A stretch of DNA of 16,570 bases from JAZOTK01 sp045534775. GTDB taxonomy: Bacteria; Bacillota; Clostridia; RUG12999. The notes beneath the pieces are model-generated. The model worked only from the letters and a program-made list of their open reading frames with translations, had not been told where the DNA came from and ran no database searches. The stretch covers positions 1 through 16,570 of the forward strand of contig JAZSKI010000060.1 of the NCBI GenBank assembly GCA_045534775.1, read 5' to 3'. Positions 8,094 to 16,410 of the stretch are shown piece after piece (within the stretch, counting starts at the first letter, position 1; the number at the start of each line of letters is the position of its first letter). The position numbers and the translations under genes were made by a program.

Positions 8094-11000
8094 TTAGTTC
8101 ACCTCGTTGATTTTTGATACGGTTACTGTACTTCCCGGTCCGATAATACCTACATAACCGGGGTCTCTAATCGCATCCTCGTCTGTATCTACAAAGTCAC
8201 AATAGGTTACGCCGTCAATAATAAGCTGTATTCTTACGCCGTCACTTACATTGGTTGCACCAAATTCAATTATTGCTTCCTTCTGTCTTACATATCCGCC
8301 GTAAGCTAAGTTGTCGGTTACTGTACCTTTCATTCCTGCAGGTGTACCGCAGAATGCTCTACGTACGCCGTTGTTAAATCTCTGTACCTCAATACCTGCA
8401 TCCGTAAAGTCGATAATGTAACAGTTACCTTCGGCATTACCTACGTTATAGGATGTGCCTGTTGAACGGAATACAAATCCCTGGAAGTCGTCCTTAAGCG
8501 GGTCTATGGTAACCTTAGCTTTGAAGAGTGCGTCACCGAATTTCTTAGGACCGTAGTAAACAGGAGCCTTTGCACCCTTAACTGTAACAGATTTTTTGTC
8601 TCTGCTCTTAAGAACTGTTGCCGAAGTAGGTCCTACCAGGAAGTCGTGCTCGTCAATAAAGAAGTCCATATCTATCGGGTCAACAGAGTTTACAACCTCT
8701 GTTGCTTCAACCTCTTCTGCCGCAACGCCGTATTCAATCTTCTGCATATCATAGTTATCGCTTGTAAAGATACCGCAATTTTCAAATTCATCGGTAGCTT
8801 TCTGTACTTTTCTGAAATAGTCATAGTAGATATCTATGTCATCGTTATGGTTAAGTAACCACTCAGAAGCTTCATAGGATATATTTTCAAGAGCATCGTA
8901 AACCGCCTGATATTCAGGTGTTACAAGCTTAGACATTCTTGCTATCTTAAGTGCCATTTCAGCTCTTGAAATTCCGCCTTCAAGCACATAGTATGCAGCG
9001 TTCCAGTAATATTTACCGGGATAAGAATCGTTGTTCGGATAACCGTCTTCTGTAAGAACAGGTGCATAAGGAGCTACGCCTTCGGGTATACCTTCTCTGA
9101 TATGCTCCCACTCAGCTTCAAGACCTGCAAGCTCTGCCTTTGCTGCAACCTCAGCAGGCATGTGTCCTGCGATATAGGTCTGAGTATTTTTCATATAAGT
9201 ATTCTGCGCACCTATAATATAGGTAGGTGAGTTGGTATAGTTGTTTTCAAGCACCATATCACCTTCATCTGCCGCCCACGGATGGAAGCAGATTGCCGCA
9301 TCCTCAACGATGTTTTCGCTGATGTTCCAATGGTAAGAACCGTTATCGGGATAGATACCGCCGGGTGTGTTAACAGAGCCTTTAATATAGTTACCTCTGA
9401 TTTCCGAGTTGGGGTGTCTGCCAAGCAGGTAGATACCGCCACCGTCGTGGATTCTCTGCTGAACATCCTGCAGATAGTTGTAGTTAATTTTGATATCGCT
9501 GAACTCTAAACGATCAGGAAAGCCTGCCCAGCCCCAGCCACAGGAAATTGCTGTGTAGGGACAGCCGATAACTTCGTTGTGTGCCAGTTCAAAATTCTTA
9601 ACATAGAAGAGCTGAATTGCTGCTGTTGTCCAGAAATCGCGCACGCAGCGTTCTATGTAGTTGTTTGTAACGGTAATATTTTCAAGAGGACCGTTCATTA
9701 CGGCGCCGTTCAAATCCTTTGAATAGATATAAACGTCACATACACCAAAGTTGGTGGTTTTTACAAAACGTACATATCTGTATTTATGGGGGTCATAAAC
9801 ATCAAACTCAAATTTGCCGCCCAGTTTCTTAAAGGCTGTATCGGAAAGCTGTTGTTTGCCGATTACCTCATAGCTGTCAAAGCTTGGAATATTTGATGCC
9901 TGAACCTCGATATCCCATTTTGAGCCACGGCTCATATCCAATACCATCTCTACTCTTGAAATGCTGTATCTTTCTTCAAGGTCAACAGTAAGCATATTCA
10001 TACCTGAACCGTAGCCTACATATTTTGTAATAGCGTTACCGTCTGTTGTACGGTCGCCGTCTTCCATACCGCCTGCGTTTGTGCCTATTGCATGCTTTCT
10101 GAAGGCTACGTTTGACATACCTTCTCTTTGCTGAATATAGGAGTATACGCCGCCGCCTGAACCGAAGGTCATAGCACCATCGGATAAATCATAGAATCTG
10201 TTACCTTCAAAGTTACTGTTTACACAACCGTTGTAAACAGAAAGTCCTACGTTATCTGCCATAGCAAAGGTATTGCCTATTACGTTCAGATTATCTACGT
10301 TTGCTATGCTCATAATACCCATATTTGTAAACTGAACGTCAGCTTCGGCAACATATTTAGGGTCTGTATAAGCATCCAGATGTGTTATACTCTGGTCAAC
10401 GTGCATACCGTATTTATAGTTACGCTGTCCCATAGAGTGAGAGAACTGCAATCCGCTGAAGGTAAGATTTTTTACTGTATCTGTAGCATTCTCACCTCTG
10501 ATGTCTATAACCTTTTCAAGATAAGGTACTATAGTATGTGCTGTTTCCAGATTTTCGTCAGCTTCTTTGAAGTAGTACAATCTTTTTTCACTTCTGTCAT
10601 AGTACATTTCACCGGGTTCATCCATAAGGCAATAAGCGTTTGCCAGAAGGTATGCGTATCTGGGTGCAACATACATTGTACCAATAGCACTTACCGATGT
10701 AGGTGCAAGAAGTGCAAAGGCTGTGTTACCGTCAGCATCAACATATATTCTGTCTGTAGGATACATATAATGTCTCCAGTTATAGTTCCAGAATAACATA
10801 GTATCTGTCATTTCGGGGTCATAGGGTACAAGCTCGGGGTCAAAGGAAATTACCTTTGTACCTGCTCCTGTTCTTGTTGTGCCATCAACAGGTGCATTAG
10901 AAGGAATATAGTCCTTATTTCTTGCCATTCCCTTTGTTTCACCGTTTATATATACATTGGAAATAAAGTTGTCACCGAAATAATCGGGGATTGTCAGAAA

Positions 11001-11381
11001 ATATATATCCTCCGATTTTTTCTGCCAGCCTGTCATTTCACGACCACCGGATATTATAGGCTTTTCATTCTCATAAGCCTTATATGTAACGGTAAAGCCG
11101 TTAGTTCCTGAATCTTCTTCGGTAAACTGAAGGTGCTTATCAAGGAAATAATATCCTCCGCGGATATAAACAGTTATGTTACTGTTCATATTTCCGTTTA
11201 TATTACGTACAGCCTTCTGAGCGCGTTCAATAGTTTTGAACGGGCTGCTTAACGTACCGCTGCCTGAATCACTGCCGTCTGTTGCAACATAAAATCTTAT
11301 TTCATCAGCTTCTGTCGCAGATATATTAAGACTTCCGAAGCACATAAGCACGGTCAGCATCAATAATAATACTCTTTTCAT
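8094..11381 (-). CDS. Exported right-handed beta-helix protein with inserted discoidin-like domain, candidate glycoside hydrolase
   Basis: This 1095-aa protein probably cleaves polysaccharide outside the cell. The ATG at 11381 is preferred over a GTG at 11405 because GAGAGG (11389-11394) lies 7 nt upstream of it and the signal peptide then starts cleanly with MKRVLLL. Counting from that ATG: residues 1-23 signal peptide; from about 28 the FYVATDGSDSGSG cap; near 110-120 an IISGGREMTGW segment; beta-helix turns with many N-x-F/I repeats up to about 420 and again from about 560 to 735. A discoidin-like domain (about 421-558; VAFRKHAIGT, DGDRTTDG, TVDLEERYSISRVEMVLD, YRYVRFVK) interrupts the helix. 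The region near 615-682 carries GWGW, DGGGIYLLG (Asp646) and YPDNG (Asp679), shared with the 690-aa paralogue. About 745-890 is helical; about 899-1095 resembles a concanavalin-like jelly-roll ending in PGYVGIIGPG. GH141-like is the best guess; GH120 or a lyase remain possible. Confidence 0.87.
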   Translation of the reverse strand: MKRVLLLMLTVLMCFGSLNISATEADEIRFYVATDGSDSGSGTLSSPFKTIERAQKAVRNINGNMNSNITVYIRGGYYFLDKHLQFTEEDSGTNGFTVTYKAYENEKPIISGGREMTGWQKKSEDIYFLTIPDYFGDNFISNVYINGETKGMARNKDYIPSNAPVDGTTRTGAGTKVISFDPELVPYDPEMTDTMLFWNYNWRHYMYPTDRIYVDADGNTAFALLAPTSVSAIGTMYVAPRYAYLLANAYCLMDEPGEMYYDRSEKRLYYFKEADENLETAHTIVPYLEKVIDIRGENATDTVKNLTFSGLQFSHSMGQRNYKYGMHVDQSITHLDAYTDPKYVAEADVQFTNMGIMSIANVDNLNVIGNTFAMADNVGLSVYNGCVNSNFEGNRFYDLSDGAMTFGSGGGVYSYIQQREGMSNVAFRKHAIGTNAGGMEDGDRTTDGNAITKYVGYGSGMNMLTVDLEERYSISRVEMVLDMSRGSKWDIEVQASNIPSFDSYEVIGKQQLSDTAFKKLGGKFEFDVYDPHKYRYVRFVKTTNFGVCDVYIYSKDLNGAVMNGPLENITVTNNYIERCVRDFWTTAAIQLFYVKNFELAHNEVIGCPYTAISCGWGWAGFPDRLEFSDIKINYNYLQDVQQRIHDGGGIYLLGRHPNSEIRGNYIKGSVNTPGGIYPDNGSYHWNISENIVEDAAICFHPWAADEGDMVLENNYTNSPTYIIGAQNTYMKNTQTYIAGHMPAEVAAKAELAGLEAEWEHIREGIPEGVAPYAPVLTEDGYPNNDSYPGKYYWNAAYYVLEGGISRAEMALKIARMSKLVTPEYQAVYDALENISYEASEWLLNHNDDIDIYYDYFRKVQKATDEFENCGIFTSDNYDMQKIEYGVAAEEVEATEVVNSVDPIDMDFFIDEHDFLVGPTSATVLKSRDKKSVTVKGAKAPVYYGPKKFGDALFKAKVTIDPLKDDFQGFVFRSTGTSYNVGNAEGNCYIIDFTDAGIEVQRFNNGVRRAFCGTPAGMKGTVTDNLAYGGYVRQKEAIIEFGATNVSDGVRIQLIIDGVTYCDFVDTDEDAIRDPGYVGIIGPGSTVTVSKINEVN
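8100..8105 (-). promoter_or_regulatory. Ribosome binding site inside the end of the beta-helix gene
   Basis: GAGGTG here serves the 1046-aa gene starting at 8092, with 7 nt spacing. It encodes the Glu-Val codons just before the end of the 1095-aa protein, and only one base separates that stop from the next ATG. This is a classic layout for translational coupling. Confidence 0.75.
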
Positions 11382-11424
11382 GCTAAAACCTCTCTTTCTG
11401 CTCACATCAGCGAGCTAAGTCGTA

Positions 11425-14115
11425 TTAGTAAATTCTGTTTTCGGCTACTGCTGCTTTTTCTGTACAAGCTTCTGCAGTATTTCTATCCTTCCAGAAGAAC
11501 ATTTTAACCTGCTGTGTATACTGACCGTCAACCTGTTCTATCGCAAAAGTATCTTCAAAGAATATTTCTAAATCTTCTCTTGTGTCTGCAGGAACTGTAT
11601 AATCAGCATAAACAATATCTTCTATAATACCTGTATCCTTTTTAACCACAACAGCAACTACCGTAAATTTCGCTTCGTTTACTGCATCTCTGTTGGTTGC
11701 TCTGAAGGTTACTTTGAGAGGTGTGCCGGGGTCTGCTTCACCTGCAGGTGCCGCGCCTTGATATGCTTTAACCTGCTGTATTCTGATGGTTTTTTCTACC
11801 ATACCTTTTTTGTAAACAGCTACCTTATCAAAGCTTAATAATGTATCGCCGCCGTTTTCGTTGTTAACGCGTTTGCAAACTGCAATACCTGCATAAGCTG
11901 TATCGCCGCCACTATTTGCGGATACTTCAAATATTCTTGTGCCGTTAACTGCTGTCGCGTTAGGACCTATTTTGCCGAGCAATCTGTAGTTGGAAGATGC
12001 TGAACTGTATGCAGATGCCATTCCGTAGATTTCATAGCATACGCCTGCATCGTCATTTCTTTCAGCACTGTAATCTGTTAAGGCAACTACAAACTCTTTA
12101 GCATAACCGCCCAGACTAAGCTCAACGCCACCTCCGAAATATCCCGATTCAACCTCATAAATATCGGTATTGCTGTTTCCTAATGTATAAATCTGGTCTC
12201 TTTCGGTATAAATTTCAACCTCGCCAATTTCCTGACCTGCGCCGCCGTTTTCATTGGGTTTTATAGTAATAAACTGTATCAGATTTGTATAAGGAATATC
12301 AACTTCCACAGTTGTGTTACCATTACCGTAAGCCAGGAGAACTGCATCATCATTACCGTCACCTGCAGCTATACTTCCCCAAACTTCAAAGCCTGCCGCA
12401 GCCGCCTCATTCAAGCCTTTAACAACAACCTTTTTTACTATAACGGGGTTGAGCAGGTCTATCATACAGTCATCGCCCGCTCCGCTTGAAACAAACTTCG
12501 TAGTTTCATCTCCGTCTCTTACTGCACTTACTGTTGTATTTGCTTCTGTAAGTGTGCTTGTAGCCATACCTTTAACTGCCGCATTAGCTATTGTTCTTGT
12601 AAAGGGGGCCGCTTCGGTTTCATCGGTATACACTCTGATTTCATTTAAAGCAAGTGCCTGTTTATCTGCTATTTCGTGTGTAATAATGAGATACTTAGCA
12701 TCTGACGGTACATCAACATCAAAAGCTATTGTGCTGTAGCTGCCTGCCGCACCTTTTGATTTGTATTTTGCTTCAGCCAGCATTGTATAGCCGTCCTGAC
12801 CACTCCTGATGGCGTTAATTACAGATTCATCAAAGTGACCTGTTGACCAGCTTTTTCCTGATGCTATTATAAAGTCCTGCTGATATTCTGCAGTGCCCTC
12901 AGCCTGCTCGCCGAGTACCATTTCAACACGTTTTATGTCTTCAATGCCTTTTATGTCAATATGGAAGGCTGCCGCCTTTGCAGCATCGTCATTTTCTTTA
13001 ATTTCGCCGGTCGTTTCGTCACCGTCTGTAAGCAGAGATGTTTCTGCTGCACCTGCAATGTCACCCGACAGAGCCATTACACGAACATCAGATACCGCAA
13101 CAAGAACACCCGTAAAGTCTGCACCTACCAGAACGTATCTTCCGCTTGCACCAACTTCATTGTTGATAGCATAGGTAAGCATACCACTACCCTGCTGTCC
13201 CACCTGTGCATCGGTTATTGTGCCGACAAGCTCTGCCTGATTACTGCTAACCCAAGCCGGGTCAATATTCGCAGCATAAGTGTTTGCTATCCATGTAGCA
13301 AATTTAATTTTGTAGTTTGCCATCCATGCAGATGCTCCGGTGCCGGTTATAGTATCAATTTCTATTCTTGTTATATTGTAATCCGCATAGTTTTCACCCA
13401 GGTCAATGGCTAAAATGCCGGTTTTTCCTGCTTGGCCTTCAACTGTGCTGTTATACGAAAATGTACTGTTTTCACCATCTGTTATGGCATTATCAGTAGA
13501 ACCGTTTGCTAATGTTTCACCAAAAACGTTTTTACCTGCTGCCACGTTTTGTACCTGGTCATCCAGGTATACAACCTTGCCCGCAATAACTTCTGTTAAG
13601 TCGGAATTATTAGGTGAATACACCATAATTTCATTTACCTGAAAATCCGTAGCAGTTCCTTTGTATTCCAATTTAACATATCTGTATGCTGTGGGATTTT
13701 TTACATCGCCGCGGAGATAGCCCGTTGCACCAATGGCAGTATATTCATTTTCGTTGCATAATACTGTCCAATCTGTTGCATCTAAGCTGTTTGCTGCCGA
13801 AATAGCAAAATTATCGTCACCATTTGTCTTAACATCTACTCTGTAAATTTTATATGCAGATGTTAAATCTACCACTACATTGGGGTTGGTATCACCTGCC
13901 AACGGCTGCCAATATGTATTAGAGTCGCCGTCAAGAATAAAGGATTTATCTGCTGTATCGGCTGTTGTCGAAACATATACCGGTCTTGAAAACGCTACGT
14001 TTTCAAGGGGTAACTGTTTCGGCATTTCTGTTGCCGCAGAAGCTGAAAATCCGAGTGTGCTTACCAGCATTGCAGTCATTGCAATTATTGCTGATAATTT
14101 TTTAATCTTTCTCAT
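11425..14115 (-). CDS. Exported multi-domain discoidin-like (F5/8 type C) protein, 896 aa
   Basis: This is likely a carbohydrate- or surface-binding protein without a visible catalytic domain. Residues 1-27 are a signal peptide (SASA-A cleavage). A conventional discoidin-like domain occupies about 36-168 (ENVAFSRPVYVST, LDGDSNTYWQP, VVVDLTSAYKIYRVDV, YRYVKLEYKG, NEIMVYSP). A second, about 188-348, is the longer type seen in the 963-aa protein (NVAAGKNVFGE, ITDGENSTF, AIDLGENYADYNI, W-x-A, GRYVLVG, SDVRVMA). More divergent copies follow at about 352-497 (LLTDGDETTG to EIRVYTD) and about 507-637 (AVRDGDETTKF to EVEIYTE), with a poorly defined one at about 645-785. The last 100 residues form a beta-sandwich-like tail containing KMFFW. 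CCTCCT on the plus strand (14125-14130; AGGAGG on the coding strand) gives a 9-nt spacing to the ATG. It sits 43 nt upstream of the 1095-aa beta-helix gene, which suggests paired binding and cleavage. Confidence 0.87.
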   Translation of the reverse strand: MRKIKKLSAIIAMTAMLVSTLGFSASAATEMPKQLPLENVAFSRPVYVSTTADTADKSFILDGDSNTYWQPLAGDTNPNVVVDLTSAYKIYRVDVKTNGDDNFAISAANSLDATDWTVLCNENEYTAIGATGYLRGDVKNPTAYRYVKLEYKGTATDFQVNEIMVYSPNNSDLTEVIAGKVVYLDDQVQNVAAGKNVFGETLANGSTDNAITDGENSTFSYNSTVEGQAGKTGILAIDLGENYADYNITRIEIDTITGTGASAWMANYKIKFATWIANTYAANIDPAWVSSNQAELVGTITDAQVGQQGSGMLTYAINNEVGASGRYVLVGADFTGVLVAVSDVRVMALSGDIAGAAETSLLTDGDETTGEIKENDDAAKAAAFHIDIKGIEDIKRVEMVLGEQAEGTAEYQQDFIIASGKSWSTGHFDESVINAIRSGQDGYTMLAEAKYKSKGAAGSYSTIAFDVDVPSDAKYLIITHEIADKQALALNEIRVYTDETEAAPFTRTIANAAVKGMATSTLTEANTTVSAVRDGDETTKFVSSGAGDDCMIDLLNPVIVKKVVVKGLNEAAAAGFEVWGSIAAGDGNDDAVLLAYGNGNTTVEVDIPYTNLIQFITIKPNENGGAGQEIGEVEIYTERDQIYTLGNSNTDIYEVESGYFGGGVELSLGGYAKEFVVALTDYSAERNDDAGVCYEIYGMASAYSSASSNYRLLGKIGPNATAVNGTRIFEVSANSGGDTAYAGIAVCKRVNNENGGDTLLSFDKVAVYKKGMVEKTIRIQQVKAYQGAAPAGEADPGTPLKVTFRATNRDAVNEAKFTVVAVVVKKDTGIIEDIVYADYTVPADTREDLEIFFEDTFAIEQVDGQYTQQVKMFFWKDRNTAEACTEKAAVAENRIY

Positions 14116-14199
14116 TTTCTTTTTCCTCCTTTTTTGTTATATATTCAGGAATTGCAAACATTTGGTCATCACACCGAATACTAAGTTACAATTAACTAA

Positions 14200-16272
14200 T
14201 TATACATATTTAATATCTTTAAAGGGTACGCATCCGTGGTGTATCTGCCCTACGGATTCTACCATAACCGCCAGGTATCTGCCTTTCACCTTATCGTGAT
14301 TATAAAGTGCCACGGCTTCTATACTTGTAAACTGTCTGTCAAGCTTTGTAAATTTCTTGCCATCTTCCGATAAGTACAAATCATAAATCTGTCCTCTGCC
14401 GTGTCGATGAAGCGACAGCATTACGGCTTTAATTTCCTTTATTTCACCCATATCAAGAACGAAAGCGTTACAATCAACCTCTTTGCCTTCCGTGTCAATA
14501 TCAATCTGGTGGAATTTTTCTATATTAAAATAGGTCTTAAGCTGATGATATTTACCGCCTTTTGTGGTATAACTTGCTCCTCTGCCTGCGGCGTTCATAA
14601 TATCAATTACTTCCTGCGGTATATTATCCTTATCGAAATAATAGTTATCGTCCACTATGCAATCTGTACCAAAGTTTACCATAGTACAGTTATCAAGCCA
14701 GTTTCTTGCAAATTTAACTCTTTCAATAGTAGATTCATAGGGGAAAGCTGTAATATCCACATTTAAAAATACGTTATTTTCTGCTGTTACATCCTTTGTT
14801 CCGTTATCGGTGTACAAAGCTGCGAACTCGTTTACCTGGTCGAAAATGAAGTTTTCGCTTATTACCGTACCGTGTTGAGGACCCAGTAAATATATTGCAC
14901 CGCCGTCACGAAGCACCTTCATAAAATCATAAATTTTATTTCTCTTTATTTCAACATTACCGTAGGCGTTGGTGGGTGCGCCCCAGCCCCAGCCCATGGA
15001 TATAGCTGAATAAGGCACGTCTGAAATTTCATTGCCGCAGATGCTGACCGAGTTAGGGTAGTAGCCTAAAAGTGCCGCTGCCGATTTATATTCGCAGCCG
15101 ATATTTTTTATTACGTTATCGTGAATTTTTACGTTTCTGACAACCTTGTACATTTCGTCTTCTTCAAGCACGCGGTCACATTCCATGCCAAGCTGAATTG
15201 CACCTTCGGAAATATCATAGAACTCGTTTCCTATAATATCCAGTCCGTCAACTGCACGTACTGCACGTACAGCTTCTGAACCGAGATGAGCAAATTCGCA
15301 GTTTTTAATGCCTATATCCTTTGCGAAAGCAAGCTGGAAGGTGCCCGGAACATAGTTAACCTTGGAAGCATTCAAAAAGCCTGCCCAATTATTGAGCCAC
15401 GCCGCCTGAAGAGGTGCAAAGCAAAATTCTGTCGGGTAATTCCACGTATAGTACATAAAGGCAATATTTTCAAAGTTTATATTGCCGACCTCTGCCCCTT
15501 TTGTACCTTCTGCGATTACGGCATATTCAAGCTGCGGTGCTATGATTTCTGCCGAGTTTATATCTTCACCTTCACGCGGCATATAATAGAGCTTTTCCTC
15601 TCCTCTGTCATAATACCATTCGCCCGGAGCTGTTAAAAGCTCCAACGCATTTTCAAGATACATGGGTTGATGAACCGCAGGAACGAAATGAGGCATATCA
15701 TCCGGTTCAACGAAAAATCCGTAAGCATAATAGGGCTGTCGCATCATGAATATCATTTTGCCCTTTTCTTCATCTCTGTACACTTTTTCGACTCTGTGTC
15801 TAAAGTGTCTCCATTGCTTTTTCTCCCATACTATTTCAAGCTCTGTAGCCTTTTCGGGGAATTTAAGTGCATTGCCGTCAAGGATAAGACCGTCTCTGTC
15901 AGAATAATCTCCTTTTTTATAGAATCTGCCCGAAAATTCTTTTTTGCTTCTGGCACGCTGAGCCCTTTCACCGTTGACATAAAGCTGTCTGAACGCACCA
16001 AGCTTTACATCTGCAACATAATAATCTTCGCCGCTGACCTTTTTCCAGCCTTCAACCTTTTTTCCTCCGCTGATTACCGTTTTTTCCTTACCTTTAAAGG
16101 TAATTTTAAAAGGATAACAGGTAGTAATTTTAAAGGTTTCTTCCATTATATAAAGGGAATCATCAAAAATTACTTCAACATTTTCCTTTATATTTGCGGC
16201 ATTTTCTGCTATATACGCCATAGCTTCTTCTATTGTTTTTAACTGCGTAGCTTTTCCAATATGTAGCTCCAT
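14200..16272 (-). CDS. Signal-less right-handed beta-helix protein, candidate cytoplasmic glycoside hydrolase
   Basis: The product is 690 aa. It starts with no hydrophobic leader, so it is probably cytoplasmic, unlike its exported paralogue. GAGGAG at 16281-16286, 8 nt from the ATG, supports the start. Residues 1-60 form a short cap (TIEEAMAYI helix, then FDDSLYIMEE). VISGG and VEGW (about 66-76) are followed by FRQLYVNGERAQRARSK (about 94-110), a segment typical of GH141-like beta-helix proteins. Helix turns run from about 258 to 545. GWGW (427-430), DGGAIYLLG (Asp456) and YTDNG (Asp489) match the 1095-aa protein in order and spacing; the two aspartates are candidate catalytic acids by analogy. 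Residues about 563-690 resemble a discoidin-like domain that lacks a clear N-terminal part (FVLDMGEIKEIKAVML, YDLYLSEDGKKF, GRYLAVMVES). It lies 138 nt after a probable sugar oxidoreductase gene, consistent with intracellular oligosaccharide processing. Family assignment is moderate; substrate unknown. Confidence 0.85.
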   Translation of the reverse strand: MELHIGKATQLKTIEEAMAYIAENAANIKENVEVIFDDSLYIMEETFKITTCYPFKITFKGKEKTVISGGKKVEGWKKVSGEDYYVADVKLGAFRQLYVNGERAQRARSKKEFSGRFYKKGDYSDRDGLILDGNALKFPEKATELEIVWEKKQWRHFRHRVEKVYRDEEKGKMIFMMRQPYYAYGFFVEPDDMPHFVPAVHQPMYLENALELLTAPGEWYYDRGEEKLYYMPREGEDINSAEIIAPQLEYAVIAEGTKGAEVGNINFENIAFMYYTWNYPTEFCFAPLQAAWLNNWAGFLNASKVNYVPGTFQLAFAKDIGIKNCEFAHLGSEAVRAVRAVDGLDIIGNEFYDISEGAIQLGMECDRVLEEDEMYKVVRNVKIHDNVIKNIGCEYKSAAALLGYYPNSVSICGNEISDVPYSAISMGWGWGAPTNAYGNVEIKRNKIYDFMKVLRDGGAIYLLGPQHGTVISENFIFDQVNEFAALYTDNGTKDVTAENNVFLNVDITAFPYESTIERVKFARNWLDNCTMVNFGTDCIVDDNYYFDKDNIPQEVIDIMNAAGRGASYTTKGGKYHQLKTYFNIEKFHQIDIDTEGKEVDCNAFVLDMGEIKEIKAVMLSLHRHGRGQIYDLYLSEDGKKFTKLDRQFTSIEAVALYNHDKVKGRYLAVMVESVGQIHHGCVPFKDIKYV

Positions 16273-16355
16273 AATCTTTTCTCCTCAGGAAAATTAATCC
16301 TTCATCAGCTTTTTAATATAGGTTATAGTTTTCTTAATATCTGGTTTATACTGCT

Positions 16356-16387
16356 CGCCCGGGTTTTATTTTTCAATAGCCCGGGCG
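16356..16387 (-). other. Perfect 8-bp GC hairpin after the oxidoreductase gene
   Basis: CGCCCGGG (16356-16363) and CCCGGGCG (16380-16387) form a perfect stem with a 16-nt AT-rich loop, about 24 nt beyond the stop codon of the oxidoreductase gene. No T-run follows on the coding strand, so it is not a standard intrinsic terminator. It may be a factor-dependent terminator or an mRNA 3'-end stabiliser between the first two genes. The rest of the 138-nt gap (16273-16410) shows only the ribosome site of the next gene. Confidence 0.5.
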
Positions 16388-16410
16388 GATTACAAATCAT
16401 ACCCGTTCTA

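Noticed and set aside
8909..8990. Single SLH-like motif (GISRAEMALKIARM) in the 1095-aa beta-helix protein
   Set aside because: It resembles the SRAEF motif of the neighbouring SLH protein, but there is only one copy and no preceding F-x-DV-x-x-x-WA segment or triplet. It lies in a predicted helical linker, so chance similarity is more likely.
10380..10796. Plus-strand open frames of 60-190 codons across the window, including this one
   Set aside because: They lie antisense inside long minus-strand genes with signal peptides and clear domains, have cysteine- or serine-rich compositions typical of reverse-frame translations, and show no protein family features.
11382..11405. GTG start for the 1095-aa protein at 11405
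   Set aside because: It would add eight residues, place the ribosome site GAGAGG inside the coding region and has no clear site of its own upstream. The ATG at 11381 fits better.
16356..16387. Rho-independent terminator after the oxidoreductase gene
   Set aside because: The stem is perfect, but no T-run follows it on either strand, so it is listed only as a hairpin.
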